This document shows, piece after piece, positions 7,405-16,302 of a stretch of DNA of 64,000 nt; the stretch's first letter is position 1, and each line of letters starts with the position of its first letter. The DNA is from Clostridia bacterium (lineage in GTDB: Bacteria > Bacillota > Clostridia > Oscillospirales > Acutalibacteraceae): contig JAFXBG010000013.1 in the NCBI GenBank assembly GCA_017521925.1, forward strand, positions 27,931-91,930, written 5' to 3'. The translations under genes were made by a program, and so were the position numbers. The notes below the pieces were generated by a model. That model saw only the letters and a list, made by a program, of their open reading frames with translations. It was not told the DNA's origin and did not search any database.

Positions 7405-9690
7405 ATGCGTACAACTGACATAAGTAAATATAAAGAAAAAGAAGCCAAGAAAAAGGATGCCAAAAACGCAGGTCCTGTAAAAACTGTGCTTAACTGCGGG
7501 ATAAAAGTTCTGCTTACAGTTTTGCTTGTTTGCTTTATAGCAGGTGTTATTGTTTGCTTCAATGTGCTTATCTACCTTGTAGGGCTTTATTCCCAGCCCT
7601 CAGGTATTGACCTTGACGCCAGAAGCCTTAACCTGTCAAGCTTCGTGTATGTTCAGAATCCCGAAACCGAGGAATTTGAAGAATATCAGATTCTTTACGG
7701 CTCTGAAAACCGCGAATGGGTTGAATATGACCAGATGCCTCCTCACCTTTTTGATGCTATTATCGCTATTGAGGACAGACGTTTTCTCCAGCATAATGGT
7801 GTAGACTGGATAAGAACAGGCAGTGCGGTAATCAACCTCGCTACCAAGGGTGATGACTCATACGGCGGTTCAACGATCACCCAGCAGCTTATCAAAAACC
7901 TTACCCAGGACGACGAAGCCAGCATCAACCGTAAGGTACGTGAAATTATTAAAGCCTTAAAGGTTGAGCAGGAGTACTCTAAGGATGAAATCATTGAGGC
8001 TTACCTTAATGTTGTTAACTTCGGCGGCAGCTGTCAGGGTGTTCAGGCAGCAGCTAACAGATATTTTGATAAAGACATTTCAGAATGCTCTGTTGCAGAA
8101 TGTGCTGCTATTGTAGGCATTACTCAGAACCCCTCAGCCTGGGATCCCTTTATTTATCCCGATAACAACCAATACCGACGTGAGCTTATTCTTGACACAA
8201 TGTACGATCAGGAAAAGCTTACCAAAGCAGAGTACGATGCCGCTATGGAGGAATCCGCAAATATGCAGTTTGCAGATCCCTCTGAGGGTAATGTTGATAT
8301 AAACGTAGGCGACGTTCAGAACTGGTATCAGGATGAGCTGGTGTATGACCTTGCAGCAGACCTTGCCGAGTACTATAACATTACCGAAGATGCTGCTATC
8401 GACAAGCTTTACACTGAGGGTTACAAAATCTACTCTGCAATGGATATAGAGGCTCAGGAGATTATCGAAGAGGAAGCACTTAATATCGACAAATCCTCAG
8501 ACCCTGACCTTCAGATTGGTATGTCCCTTATAGGTCCTGACGGCAGAGTTATTGCTACGGCAGGTTCTTCCCTCAAAAAGGAAGCCAACCTTATTCACAA
8601 CCGTGCTACCATGTCTTTCTTACAGCCCGGCTCTTCAATCAAGCCCGTGGTGGCTTATCCCTACGCTTTGGAGCGTAACCTTATTCACTATTCGTCCTAT
8701 ATTCCTGACAAGCCTCTGGAAAGCTGGGTATATGACGATGGTTCTCACGGACCTTACAACTGGTATGATGACAATCACAAAAACGGTCTTATGACCTTTG
8801 ATGCTATAGAATGGTCTTCTAACTGCTGTGCCGCACAGTGTATTGAAATGATTGGCGGCCCTGAGATAGCTTATGACCACGCAACCACCTGTCTGGGTCT
8901 TAATCATCTTAACGAAGATGACCGATTCGCTACTGCCAGCTTATCTCTTGGCGGTATGAACGGCGGTGTATCCGTAAGAGAAATGGCTAATGCTTACACC
9001 TATCTTATTAACGGCGGTATGCATTACGAGCCCTACACCTACTACTATGTAACCGACAGCCGCGACAATATTATTCTTGATAACCGCAACAGAGTTGGCG
9101 TTCAGGCTTATTCCAAGGACACCGCAACCATTATGAACCGTCTTCTTAACTATAATATCGAAAACTGCAGTCACACCACCGCCAGCTATGCATCCGTATA
9201 CGGATGGGAAATCTGCGGTAAAACAGGTACTACCAACGACGATAAAGACAGCTGGTTCTGCGGTGTTTCTCCTTATGCTTCTTTAGCAGTATGGACAGGC
9301 TTTGATGACCCTGCCGAAATTTGGGGAACCTCAAATGCTGCAGATGCATTCTCAAGAGTAATGGGCAGATACCTTGAAGATAAGGAATACAAAGACTATG
9401 ACCTTTCAGAAGGTGTTGTAGAGGCTGAGTACTGCACAATTACAGGCAAGCTTGCGGATAAAACCTGTAAATCAAAAGCGACCGGCTATTACACTGAGGA
9501 CAATATGCCCTCTAAATGTAAGAGCCATGCAGGCTTTATTGAAAAGGAAACCAAACCTTCAGGCGATACCGAATTTGACAAGCCTACAGAAACAACAGAA
9601 GCAACTATAGGCATTGAGATTGAAATCGAAACAAATGCACCTACGGTTCCCACAACTACAGAACCTGTAGAAACAACCGTAACCAACTAA
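7405..9690 (+). CDS. Class A penicillin-binding protein (transglycosylase/transpeptidase)
   Basis: The 761-residue protein begins at the ATG behind CGGAGG. A basic cytoplasmic tail leads to a membrane helix (about 32-60). The GT51 glycosyltransferase domain carries catalytic Glu123 in AIEDRRF and GGSTITQQLIKNL. The transpeptidase has SxxK at 410-413 (SSIK), SxN at 471-473 and KTG at 606-608. It polymerises and cross-links peptidoglycan outside the membrane. The last 40 or so residues are Thr/Glu-rich (TTEPVETT) and probably disordered. Two extra Cys residues follow the SxN motif. The hom gene begins 31 bases downstream. Confidence 0.96.
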   Translation: MRTTDISKYKEKEAKKKDAKNAGPVKTVLNCGIKVLLTVLLVCFIAGVIVCFNVLIYLVGLYSQPSGIDLDARSLNLSSFVYVQNPETEEFEEYQILYGSENREWVEYDQMPPHLFDAIIAIEDRRFLQHNGVDWIRTGSAVINLATKGDDSYGGSTITQQLIKNLTQDDEASINRKVREIIKALKVEQEYSKDEIIEAYLNVVNFGGSCQGVQAAANRYFDKDISECSVAECAAIVGITQNPSAWDPFIYPDNNQYRRELILDTMYDQEKLTKAEYDAAMEESANMQFADPSEGNVDINVGDVQNWYQDELVYDLAADLAEYYNITEDAAIDKLYTEGYKIYSAMDIEAQEIIEEEALNIDKSSDPDLQIGMSLIGPDGRVIATAGSSLKKEANLIHNRATMSFLQPGSSIKPVVAYPYALERNLIHYSSYIPDKPLESWVYDDGSHGPYNWYDDNHKNGLMTFDAIEWSSNCCAAQCIEMIGGPEIAYDHATTCLGLNHLNEDDRFATASLSLGGMNGGVSVREMANAYTYLINGGMHYEPYTYYYVTDSRDNIILDNRNRVGVQAYSKDTATIMNRLLNYNIENCSHTTASYASVYGWEICGKTGTTNDDKDSWFCGVSPYASLAVWTGFDDPAEIWGTSNAADAFSRVMGRYLEDKEYKDYDLSEGVVEAEYCTITGKLADKTCKSKATGYYTEDNMPSKCKSHAGFIEKETKPSGDTEFDKPTETTEATIGIEIEIETNAPTVPTTTEPVETTVTN

Positions 9691-9721
9691 TTTTGAAAAC
9701 CAAAGGTAGGAGTGAACATAA

Positions 9722-10963
9722 ATGATATCAGTGGCAATTATGGGACACGGAGTTGTCGGCTCAGGCGTTGACGAAATCATCCGTACCCATAAAGAAAGAC
9801 TCTTCTCAGCTATAGGTGAAGAGCTTGATGTAAAATATATCCTTGATTTAAGAGAATTCCCTTCAAGCCCCCACGCTGACAGATTCACAAAGAATTTTGA
9901 GGATATTATCTCTGACGTTGAGGTAAGAATTGTTGTAGAGGCTATGGGCGGTCTTAACCCTGCTTATGACTTTACAAAAAGATGTCTCAAGGCAGGCAAA
10001 AGCGTAGTTACCTCTAATAAAGAGCTTGTTGCACAGCATGGTGCAGAGCTTCTGCAGATTGCTAAGGATAACAACGCAAACTATCTTTTCGAAGCAAGTG
10101 TAGGCGGCGGTATTCCTATTATCCGTCCCTTAAGCAAATGCCTTGCAGCCAACGAGGTTGATGAAATCGCAGGTATCTTAAACGGTACCACCAACTTTAT
10201 TCTTACAAAAATGATTTCCGAGGGAATGGGTTTTGACGATGCATTAAAGCTTGCTCAGGAACTCGGCTACGCTGAGAAAGACCCAACAGCTGACGTTGAA
10301 GGTCATGATGCATGCAGAAAAATCTGTATACTGGCATCGTTAGCTTACGGCAAACACATTTACCCCGACAACGTACATACAGAGGGCATCTCCAAAATTA
10401 CCCTTGAAGATGTTAAGTATGCTGAAAACTGGGGCGGCGTAATCAAGCTTATCGGCCGTTGCAAGGTAGAAGATGACGGCAGAATGGATATTGGTGTTGC
10501 ACCTATGTTTGTTCCTTCAAAGAGCCAGCTCGCAAACATCAACGATGTATTCAACGGTATTATGGTTCGCGGCGACTGCACAGGCGACGTAGTATTCTAC
10601 GGTAAAGGTGCAGGTAAGCTTCCCACAGCTTCTGCTGTTGTGGCTGACGTTATCGACTGTGCTCTGCACTTGAAACGCAGAAAGCTTATTTTCTGGGCAG
10701 ATTGCAAAGAGAATAACCTTCTCCCCAAGAATGAAAGCAAATCCGCACTCTACATCCGCGTAAATACAGCGGACAAAGAGGATGCATATAATAAAGTAAC
10801 TGCAGCTTTAGGCGAGGTTTCTGTGCTTACCCGTGAAAACGAGCCTGCAGATGAAACTGCTTTTGCTACAAAGTCTGAGGTTAAATACGGCGAAGCTATT
10901 GATGCTATAAACGCTATCGAAGGCATCTCTGTTCTCTCCGTTATAAGAATCGGAAACTTATAA
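9722..10963 (+). CDS. hom: Homoserine dehydrogenase
   Basis: The 413-residue protein shows the NAD(P)-binding GHGVVG loop at 8-13, the SVVTSNKELVAQHG segment, the substrate region LNGTTNFIL and GYAEKDPTADVEGHDA, and a C-terminal ACT-like domain (about 340-413). It reduces aspartate semialdehyde to homoserine in the threonine/methionine branch. AGGAGTG precedes the ATG. It is followed after 22 bases by aspartate kinase, so the first and third steps of the aspartate pathway are co-transcribed. No lysine or threonine leader was seen upstream. Confidence 0.97.
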   Translation: MISVAIMGHGVVGSGVDEIIRTHKERLFSAIGEELDVKYILDLREFPSSPHADRFTKNFEDIISDVEVRIVVEAMGGLNPAYDFTKRCLKAGKSVVTSNKELVAQHGAELLQIAKDNNANYLFEASVGGGIPIIRPLSKCLAANEVDEIAGILNGTTNFILTKMISEGMGFDDALKLAQELGYAEKDPTADVEGHDACRKICILASLAYGKHIYPDNVHTEGISKITLEDVKYAENWGGVIKLIGRCKVEDDGRMDIGVAPMFVPSKSQLANINDVFNGIMVRGDCTGDVVFYGKGAGKLPTASAVVADVIDCALHLKRRKLIFWADCKENNLLPKNESKSALYIRVNTADKEDAYNKVTAALGEVSVLTRENEPADETAFATKSEVKYGEAIDAINAIEGISVLSVIRIGNL

Positions 10964-10985
10964 TACTGAAAGGGTTATATATACT

Positions 10986-12200
10986 ATGAGTTTAATTGTT
11001 CAGAAGTTCGGCGGCTCTTCCGTTGCCGACAAAGACAGAGTAATGAATGTTGCCTCCATTGTGGCAGACACCTACAAAAAAGGCAACGACGTTGTAGTTG
11101 TTGTTTCTGCTCAGGGCGACACTACAGACGACCTTATTGCTAAGTATAAGGAAATCGACGAAAATGCAAGCAACCGTGAAAAAGATATGCTTTTGGCAGC
11201 AGGCGAGCAGATTTCTATATCTCTTCTTGCAATGGCACTTCACAAGTTAGGTTGTCCCGCAATTTCACTTTTAGGCTGGCAGGCAGGCTTTGCTACCTCT
11301 TCTTCTCACACAACCGCAAGAATCAAGAAGGTAGACACAACCCGTCTTAAGGCTGAAATTGCAAAGAAGCAGATTGTTGTTGTAGCAGGCTTCCAGGGCC
11401 TTAACAAATACGACGACATCACAACACTCGGCCGCGGCGGTTCTGACACAAGTGCAGTTGCTATTGCTGCTGCAATGCACGCTGACCTCTGCCAGATTTA
11501 CACCGACGTTGAAGGCGTTTACACAGCAGACCCCAGAAAGATTCCCGAAGCAATTAAGCTTAACGAAATCTCTTACGACGAGATGCTTGAGCTTGCATCC
11601 TTAGGTGCACAGGTTCTTAACAACCGCAGCGTAGAGCTTGCAAAGAAATTCGGAATTGAGCTTGAAGTACTTTCAAGCTTAACACATAAACCCGGTACAA
11701 TAGTAAAGGAGAAACCTAAAATGGAAAAAATTCTTATCAGCGGTGTAGCTAAAGACACCGATATAGCACGTATTTCTGTTACAAACATTCCCAACGAGCC
11801 CGGCTTTGCTTTCAAGATGTTCTCACTTCTTTCTGCAAAGAACATCAATGTTGACATTATTCTCCAGTCCATCGGCAGAAACAACACAAAGGACATCACT
11901 TTCACTGTTGCTAAGGACAACGGCGCTAAGGCTGTTGAAATCTTAGAGAATAACTACATCAACAAATACGATGGTGCTCAGGTTCTTCTTGATGACTCTG
12001 TTGCTAAGGTTTCTATCGTTGGCTCCGGTATGGAAAGCCACCCCGGCGTTGCTTCCGATATGTTCGAGGCTCTTGCTGACGCACAGATTAACATTTCTAT
12101 GATTTCTACTTCTGAAATCAAGATTTCTGTTCTTATTGATGCTGACTATGCAGATAAGGCTGTACGTGTTCTTCACGACAAATTCTTCTCAGAGGTTTAA
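10986..12200 (+). CDS. lysC: Aspartate kinase, with predicted internal start for a beta subunit
   Basis: The 404-residue protein has the KFGGSS motif (7-12), the GRGGSDTSAVAIA substrate loop and two C-terminal ACT domains (about 262-404). It phosphorylates aspartate, the entry to lysine, threonine and methionine synthesis. Codon 246 (ATG at 11721) is preceded by AAAGGAG at a proper spacing, in frame; Bacillus subtilis aspartokinase II makes its beta subunit from an internal start at the same place in the protein. The whole ACT region (159 residues) would be made separately. A strong terminator follows. Confidence 0.97.
   Translation: MSLIVQKFGGSSVADKDRVMNVASIVADTYKKGNDVVVVVSAQGDTTDDLIAKYKEIDENASNREKDMLLAAGEQISISLLAMALHKLGCPAISLLGWQAGFATSSSHTTARIKKVDTTRLKAEIAKKQIVVVAGFQGLNKYDDITTLGRGGSDTSAVAIAAAMHADLCQIYTDVEGVYTADPRKIPEAIKLNEISYDEMLELASLGAQVLNNRSVELAKKFGIELEVLSSLTHKPGTIVKEKPKMEKILISGVAKDTDIARISVTNIPNEPGFAFKMFSLLSAKNINVDIILQSIGRNNTKDITFTVAKDNGAKAVEILENNYINKYDGAQVLLDDSVAKVSIVGSGMESHPGVASDMFEALADAQINISMISTSEIKISVLIDADYADKAVRVLHDKFFSEV
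11705..11723 (+). promoter_or_regulatory. Internal ribosome binding site and start codon within lysC
   Basis: AAAGGAG at 11705-11711, then a nine-base spacer and an in-frame ATG at 11721. It would yield the regulatory ACT-domain polypeptide alone. Confidence 0.6.
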
Positions 12201-12226
12201 TCAATAAAACTTAAAAGTTTTCCTAT

Positions 12227-12262
12227 CCCCTGCGGAGTTACCGCAGGGGGTTTTAGTTTTTT
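12227..12262 (+). terminator. Terminator of hom-lysC
   Basis: CCCCTGCGG and CCGCAGGGG form the stem, followed by GTTTTAGTTTTTT. Confidence 0.9.
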
Positions 12263-12279
12263 ATATATTTTTTATAAAT

Positions 12280-12308
12280 TTGACTAAAATGCAAATAAAT
12301 GGTAAAAT
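12280..12308 (+). promoter_or_regulatory. SigA promoter of the LytTR/GHKL operon
   Basis: TTGACT, 17-base spacer, TAAAAT. Confidence 0.65.
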
Positions 12309-12339
12309 ATCATAAATATTTATTCGCGAGGTACCTGAA

Positions 12340-13050
12340 TTGAATTTTGCAATTATTGACGATGATAAGGTTTTTTCCGAAAAACTTTCTGACCATATAT
12401 CAGAATTCTGTAACAGCGAAACCATCAGCTGTTCTGTTACCCTTATGGATCCTCAACAGATTTTTACAAGTGACACAGAACTTCTTGCCTACGACGTTAT
12501 TTTTCTGGATATAGAAATGCCTCAGATAGGCGGAATTGAACTTGCACATAAAATCAATCAACTCAAGGGCTCAAAAGAAACACCGTACATTGTTTTTGTC
12601 ACTGCACGTGACAATCTTGTATTTGATGCTTTGCAGGCTTTCCCCTATTCATTCATCAGAAAATCCCATATTACAGAAATCAACGCCTGTGTACATAACC
12701 TTTACACAAAGCTCTGCTCTACCCCCACCTATAAAATCAAATCAGGCAGAGACATTAAAACACTGGAAATCAAAAATATACTGTACCTTGAAAAGCAAGG
12801 AAATTACACTGCTTTTATTACTTCTACAGGAATATTTCTTGAAAGATCTGTAATTGATGACAAACATAAAGATTTGCAAGAACACGGATTTTTAAGACCT
12901 CATATAGGCTATCTGGTAAATGCCACCCATATTACAGGTTTTACAGGTGCAAACATTACCCTTTCCTGCGGAAAAGAAATCAACGTAAGTCGTAATTATA
13001 AGCAGAGTTTTAAGGCAGATTTCAATGAATGGCTGGTGAAAATCAAATGA
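12340..13050 (+). CDS. LytTR-family response regulator (AgrA/ComE type)
   Basis: The 236-residue protein has a receiver domain with the acidic pocket IDDD (6-9), phospho-acceptor Asp57 in VIFLDIEMP and VTA near residue 90, and a C-terminal LytTR DNA-binding domain (about 135-232: IKNILYLEKQGNYTAFIT, then LRPHIGYLVNATHI). The start codon is TTG, eight bases after GCGAGGT. Such regulators bind paired direct repeats in promoters of bacteriocin, competence or virulence genes. It overlaps the sensor kinase by four bases. No AgrB or AgrD gene lies nearby, so the signal is unknown. Confidence 0.93.
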   Translation: MNFAIIDDDKVFSEKLSDHISEFCNSETISCSVTLMDPQQIFTSDTELLAYDVIFLDIEMPQIGGIELAHKINQLKGSKETPYIVFVTARDNLVFDALQAFPYSFIRKSHITEINACVHNLYTKLCSTPTYKIKSGRDIKTLEIKNILYLEKQGNYTAFITSTGIFLERSVIDDKHKDLQEHGFLRPHIGYLVNATHITGFTGANITLSCGKEINVSRNYKQSFKADFNEWLVKIK

Positions 13051-14372
13051 TAGGTATAGCAGTTGAGCTTCTTACAAACCTTTTTCAGGCATTTATGTTT
13101 TCAACCTTCTTATATCTTTATTTTGACAAACCGCAAAACAAACTGAAACGCAGGCTTTCATACTGGGGCTATGTAACCATACTCTTTGTTGCATGCTCAT
13201 TGTTCACTTTTACCGGTGACCACATCAATCTCAGCACCTTCTATCTGGACTCTTTGCTTTGTATTTCGATACTTGTATCCTACTGTGTAATTTTCCTGAA
13301 AGGTAAGCTGTATATGAGAATTATTATTCCGATTTTCAGCTTTGGAATAAACGCTTTTGTATCATATACTACAAGCTATCTTATGGTTTTCTTTACAGGC
13401 TATTCGGCAGAAGAATTCTTTACTGTGTCCACCTATTCCCGCTACACAATTCTTGTTACGGTTAATGTTGTTACTGCTTTGCTTTTGTGGCTGGTTCTTA
13501 AGCTCAAACCCGCCAAAATTCAGCTTTTGGGCTTGTTTGAGGTTTTCGCTTTTGCCTCAATTCCTATATTGTGTACGGTAATACTTTACTGCTGTATGTT
13601 TATTTATCAGTCATCAGATTTCAAAGGCAATATACTTATTTACCTTATGATTTGCTGCCTCTGTATGCTGATAATCGGCGTACTTATTTATTTTCTGCTT
13701 ATACGCCTTAGCAAAGCAAATGCTGCAAAAACCAAGCTTCTTCTTATATCACAGCGTTCAAAGCTTTACGAAGAAAGTATACTTGCCACCAACAGACAGA
13801 TTGAAAAAGTTTCTAACGAAAAGCACGACATAAAAAACAAAATCAGCACTCTGCAAAAACTTATTGAAAACAGAAGTTACGATGATGCCGTTAAGCTATG
13901 CCGCGAAACCACAACCGCATTGACATCTGCATATACCCCAATATGTACAGATAATCCCACACTTAACGCAATTGTAAATGTTGAGCTTGAAAAAGCGGCA
14001 ACAAATCATATTGATCTCACGATAGATATATCCAATACCCTTCATTTTCTTAATTCTGCTGATACCGTATCTGTAATCGGCAATCTCTGCGATAATGCTA
14101 TAGAGTACCTTTCACAAATACCTGTTGCTGACAGGCGGATGGTACTCAAAATCAAAACTCACCTCAATTTTTGCATTATATCCTGTCAGAACAAAACCAA
14201 TGGACAGGTGCTTAAATCTAACCCTTACCTGCTTACCAGCAAAAGTGAGCCTGACGAACATGGCAAGGGGCTTTCTATACTGAGAAAAATCACAACAGAG
14301 CACGACGGAGACCTGATTATTAAAGAAAATGATAACCATATTTCAGTAAGTGTAATACTAAGAATTAAATAA
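13047..14372 (+). CDS. GHKL-domain sensor histidine kinase (AgrC type)
   Basis: The chosen ATG (13047) overlaps the regulator's stop as ATGA and has GGTGA upstream; an in-frame ATG at 13029 is possible but less well placed. The 441-residue protein has six or seven membrane helices in the first 210 residues, a coiled linker, the phospho-acceptor box EKHDIKNKIS, and a GHKL ATPase domain with IGNLCDNAIEYL and HGKGLSIL. This is the architecture of HPK10 peptide sensors such as AgrC. Its partner is the LytTR regulator just upstream. A terminator follows at 14379. Confidence 0.92.
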   Translation: MIGIAVELLTNLFQAFMFSTFLYLYFDKPQNKLKRRLSYWGYVTILFVACSLFTFTGDHINLSTFYLDSLLCISILVSYCVIFLKGKLYMRIIIPIFSFGINAFVSYTTSYLMVFFTGYSAEEFFTVSTYSRYTILVTVNVVTALLLWLVLKLKPAKIQLLGLFEVFAFASIPILCTVILYCCMFIYQSSDFKGNILIYLMICCLCMLIIGVLIYFLLIRLSKANAAKTKLLLISQRSKLYEESILATNRQIEKVSNEKHDIKNKISTLQKLIENRSYDDAVKLCRETTTALTSAYTPICTDNPTLNAIVNVELEKAATNHIDLTIDISNTLHFLNSADTVSVIGNLCDNAIEYLSQIPVADRRMVLKIKTHLNFCIISCQNKTNGQVLKSNPYLLTSKSEPDEHGKGLSILRKITTEHDGDLIIKENDNHISVSVILRIK

Positions 14373-14378
14373 TTCTGC

Positions 14379-14412
14379 AAACCGACCCGAAATTAGGGTC
14401 GGTTTGTTTTTA
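14379..14412 (+). terminator. Terminator of the LytTR/GHKL operon
   Basis: AAACCGACCC and GGGTCGGTTT form a 10-bp stem followed by GTTTTTAT. Confidence 0.88.
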
Positions 14413-14426
14413 TCCTTCGATACATA

Positions 14427-14456
14427 TTGACATTACCGCCCGAAAAAAGCTAAAAT
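14427..14456 (+). promoter_or_regulatory. Promoter of the HHH protein gene
   Basis: A perfect TTGACA, an 18-base spacer and TAAAAT, 36 bases upstream of the start. Confidence 0.65.
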
Positions 14457-14492
14457 AAACCTGAAAACAAAAACACTGCTAAGAGGTGTGAA

Positions 14493-14834
14493 ATGAAAGA
14501 TATAGGAAAAGCAAGGTTTATTATTTTTCTGTTGGGACTTTTTCTTACAGTTTCTGTATTTTTTATTGCTCTTCTCCCTGTAAACTCCCACGAATTGCTC
14601 AAAGCACAACCGAAAACCACCCTGCCTGAAGGTGTTCATATTCCAATTAATATCAATACCGCCCACAAGGAAACTCTGTGCCTTTTAGACGGCATATGGA
14701 ACACCACCGCAGACAATATAATTACCTACCGCGAAGAACACGGAGGATTTAAAACCATAGAGGAAATCAAGAATGTCCGCAGAATAGGCGAAAATACTTT
14801 TGAAAAAATCAAAAACTATATCTGCGTAGACTAG
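14493..14834 (+). CDS. Membrane-anchored ComEA-like helix-hairpin-helix protein
   Basis: The 113-residue product has one N-terminal membrane helix (about 8-30) and a C-terminal tandem helix-hairpin-helix DNA-binding domain (about 50-112: ININTAHKETLCLLDGI, ITYREEHGGFKTIEEIKNV, RRIGENTFEKIKNYI). That is the ComEA plan without the SLBB domain. ComEA binds incoming DNA at the outer face of the membrane during transformation. AGAGGTG precedes the ATG. No comEC or pilus gene adjoins it; its closest neighbour is the LytTR two-component pair, though it has its own promoter. Confidence 0.82.
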   Translation: MKDIGKARFIIFLLGLFLTVSVFFIALLPVNSHELLKAQPKTTLPEGVHIPININTAHKETLCLLDGIWNTTADNIITYREEHGGFKTIEEIKNVRRIGENTFEKIKNYICVD

Positions 14835-14851
14835 CAATGAATCATATAAAA

Positions 14852-14888
14852 ATAGAGATGTATCCGTAAATAGGACACATCTCTTTTT
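14852..14888. terminator. Bidirectional terminator between HHH and LysR genes
   Basis: AGAGATGT-ATCC pairs with GGAC-ACATCTCT, followed by TTTTTACTTTT on the plus strand and flanked by an A-rich run that serves the minus strand. Confidence 0.75.
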
Positions 14889-14919
14889 ACTTTTATCAAC
14901 TGCTTTCGAATCAATGACC

Positions 14920-15801
14920 TTACACGGCATACTTATGGTTTATCATATCCACAAGTTCTCTGGCAGGCAAAGGCAAAGAGTGACCTGCTTTTTGGGCAAG
15001 GATAATTTCTCTTGCGGGAAGGGGTTCTGTTAATGAAATTGTGCGGATATCGCTTTCTGATTCAAGAAATTGTTCAGGTACAAAACCTACCCCAAGACCA
15101 TACTTTACAAGGGGCAGAATCTGGTCAGCAGTAGCAGCTTCAATATCAGGAGAAAAGTGACAATTGTGCTTTAAAAATTCTTTTGAATAGAAATCAAAAG
15201 TAGAGCTGCCTGCCCCTAAAGAAATTATAGGACAATCCGCCAGCTCTGCCACAGTCATTTCATCCTTTATATTAAAGGTTTTACTGCAAACAGGAACTTC
15301 ACGAATGGGTGCAAGCTTTGTAACACGCATCTTGTTGGTAAAATCCGCGGGGGTAGTGACAATTGCAATATCTACCAGTTTATTTTCAGTCATTTTTAAA
15401 GCCTGAGGTGTTGATACATTCAGTATCTTAATTCTCACTCCGGGAAACATTTGATGATAACGGCTGAGAACAGGCAGCAAGCAACACCTTAGTGCGATTT
15501 CTGTAGCACCAATAGAAACCACCCCCTGGTCCATACTGTGTTTTGCACTGACTGCTTTCTCACCTGCCTGAATATGCTCAAAAGCAACTGAAATATGCTC
15601 ATACAGTTCTTTACCATCATCAGTCAACCGCACACCTTTGTTGGTGCGTTCAAACAAAGTGCATCCCAGCTGTTTTTCAAGCATCTTAATTGCCCTGGTA
15701 AGGTTGGGCTGGTTGCTGTACATAACCTCTGCCGCACGGGTAAAGCTTTTGTATTTAGCTACATTGTAAAAGATTTTATAATAGTCATAACTTATATTCA
15801 T
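14920..15801 (-). CDS. LysR-family transcriptional regulator
   Basis: The 293-residue protein has the N-terminal LysR winged HTH (about 5-63: FYNVAKYKSFTRAAEVMYSN, QPNLTRAIKMLEKQLGCTLF) and a periplasmic-binding-like effector domain (about 90-290). I place the start at 15801, seven bases after GGAGA; an ATG four codons upstream overlaps that SD. It is divergent from the PQ-loop membrane gene at 15918, and an inverted repeat typical of LysR sites (15823-15846) lies in the shared region, so it probably controls that gene and itself. The effector is unknown. Confidence 0.95.
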   Translation of the reverse strand: MNISYDYYKIFYNVAKYKSFTRAAEVMYSNQPNLTRAIKMLEKQLGCTLFERTNKGVRLTDDGKELYEHISVAFEHIQAGEKAVSAKHSMDQGVVSIGATEIALRCCLLPVLSRYHQMFPGVRIKILNVSTPQALKMTENKLVDIAIVTTPADFTNKMRVTKLAPIREVPVCSKTFNIKDEMTVAELADCPIISLGAGSSTFDFYSKEFLKHNCHFSPDIEAATADQILPLVKYGLGVGFVPEQFLESESDIRTISLTEPLPAREIILAQKAGHSLPLPARELVDMINHKYAV

Positions 15802-15822
15802 AGAAATCTCCATATCATTTCG

Positions 15823-15846
15823 GTATATCTTATATGGCGGATATAC
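15823..15846. promoter_or_regulatory. Candidate LysR operator
   Basis: GTATATC-N10-GATATAC is a perfect inverted repeat just upstream of the -35 of the divergent gene and 21 bases from the LysR start. Confidence 0.6.
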
Positions 15847-15848
15847 AT

Positions 15849-15877
15849 TTTACACATATTACATTTTGCATTATAAT
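15849..15877 (+). promoter_or_regulatory. Promoter of the PQ-loop gene
   Basis: TTTACA, 17-base spacer, TATAAT; the -35 begins three bases after the inverted repeat at 15823-15846. Confidence 0.7.
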
Positions 15878-15917
15878 ACTGTTAAAACAAGATGTCAACA
15901 CAGAAAGGGCTATACAA

Positions 15918-16241
15918 ATGGAGATTTCGCTTATTTTAGAGTTAATGGAAGCATTCACAATACTTTGCTTTGGTTTATCTTGGCCGATTTCTATAAGAAA
16001 ATCATATGTATCAAGAACCGCCAAAGGCAAAAGCTTGTTCTTTGAGGTATTTCTGCTTATCGGATATGCTATAGGAATTTTTCGTAAAATAATTCAGCTT
16101 ACGGTTCTGGACTGTTCAGGCGGACTTTTCTACCTCGGCTTTTTCTTCTATATCCTCAATTTTATAGAGATATCAATAGACGTTGCACTTTATTTCCGCA
16201 ATTGCAAATACGACAAATTAGCCGCTGCTACAGCTAAGTAA
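15918..16241 (+). CDS. Small membrane protein, PQ-loop/SemiSWEET-like
   Basis: The 107-residue product contains three hydrophobic helices (about 7-27, 43-63, 72-95) and, after the first, FGLSWPISIRKSYVSRTAKG, which resembles the first helix and loop of PQ-loop proteins; SemiSWEETs of this size dimerise to move small sugars. A transport role here is a guess. The start is placed after the promoter, behind AAAGGGC; a reading frame opening at 15834 lies upstream of the promoter. It is divergent from a LysR regulator, which suggests a substrate-controlled transporter. A terminator follows at 16271. Confidence 0.75.
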   Translation: MEISLILELMEAFTILCFGLSWPISIRKSYVSRTAKGKSLFFEVFLLIGYAIGIFRKIIQLTVLDCSGGLFYLGFFFYILNFIEISIDVALYFRNCKYDKLAAATAK

Positions 16242-16270
16242 AAACCAAATAAAGTTTCTCCTAACCAAAA

Positions 16271-16302
16271 CCTTCGCTATAATTCTTAGCGAAGGTTTTT
16301 TA
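16271..16302 (+). terminator. Terminator of the PQ-loop gene
   Basis: CCTTCGCTA and TAGCGAAGG pair, followed by TTTTTTAT. Confidence 0.88.

Noticed and set aside
9691-9721. Lysine or threonine riboswitch upstream of hom-lysC
   Set aside because: Only 31 bases separate the PBP stop from hom, too short for any known amino-acid riboswitch.
12201-14492. Search for an AgrD-like signal peptide gene around the LytTR/GHKL pair
   Set aside because: The gaps hold only promoter and terminator sequences; no short frame with an SD was seen.
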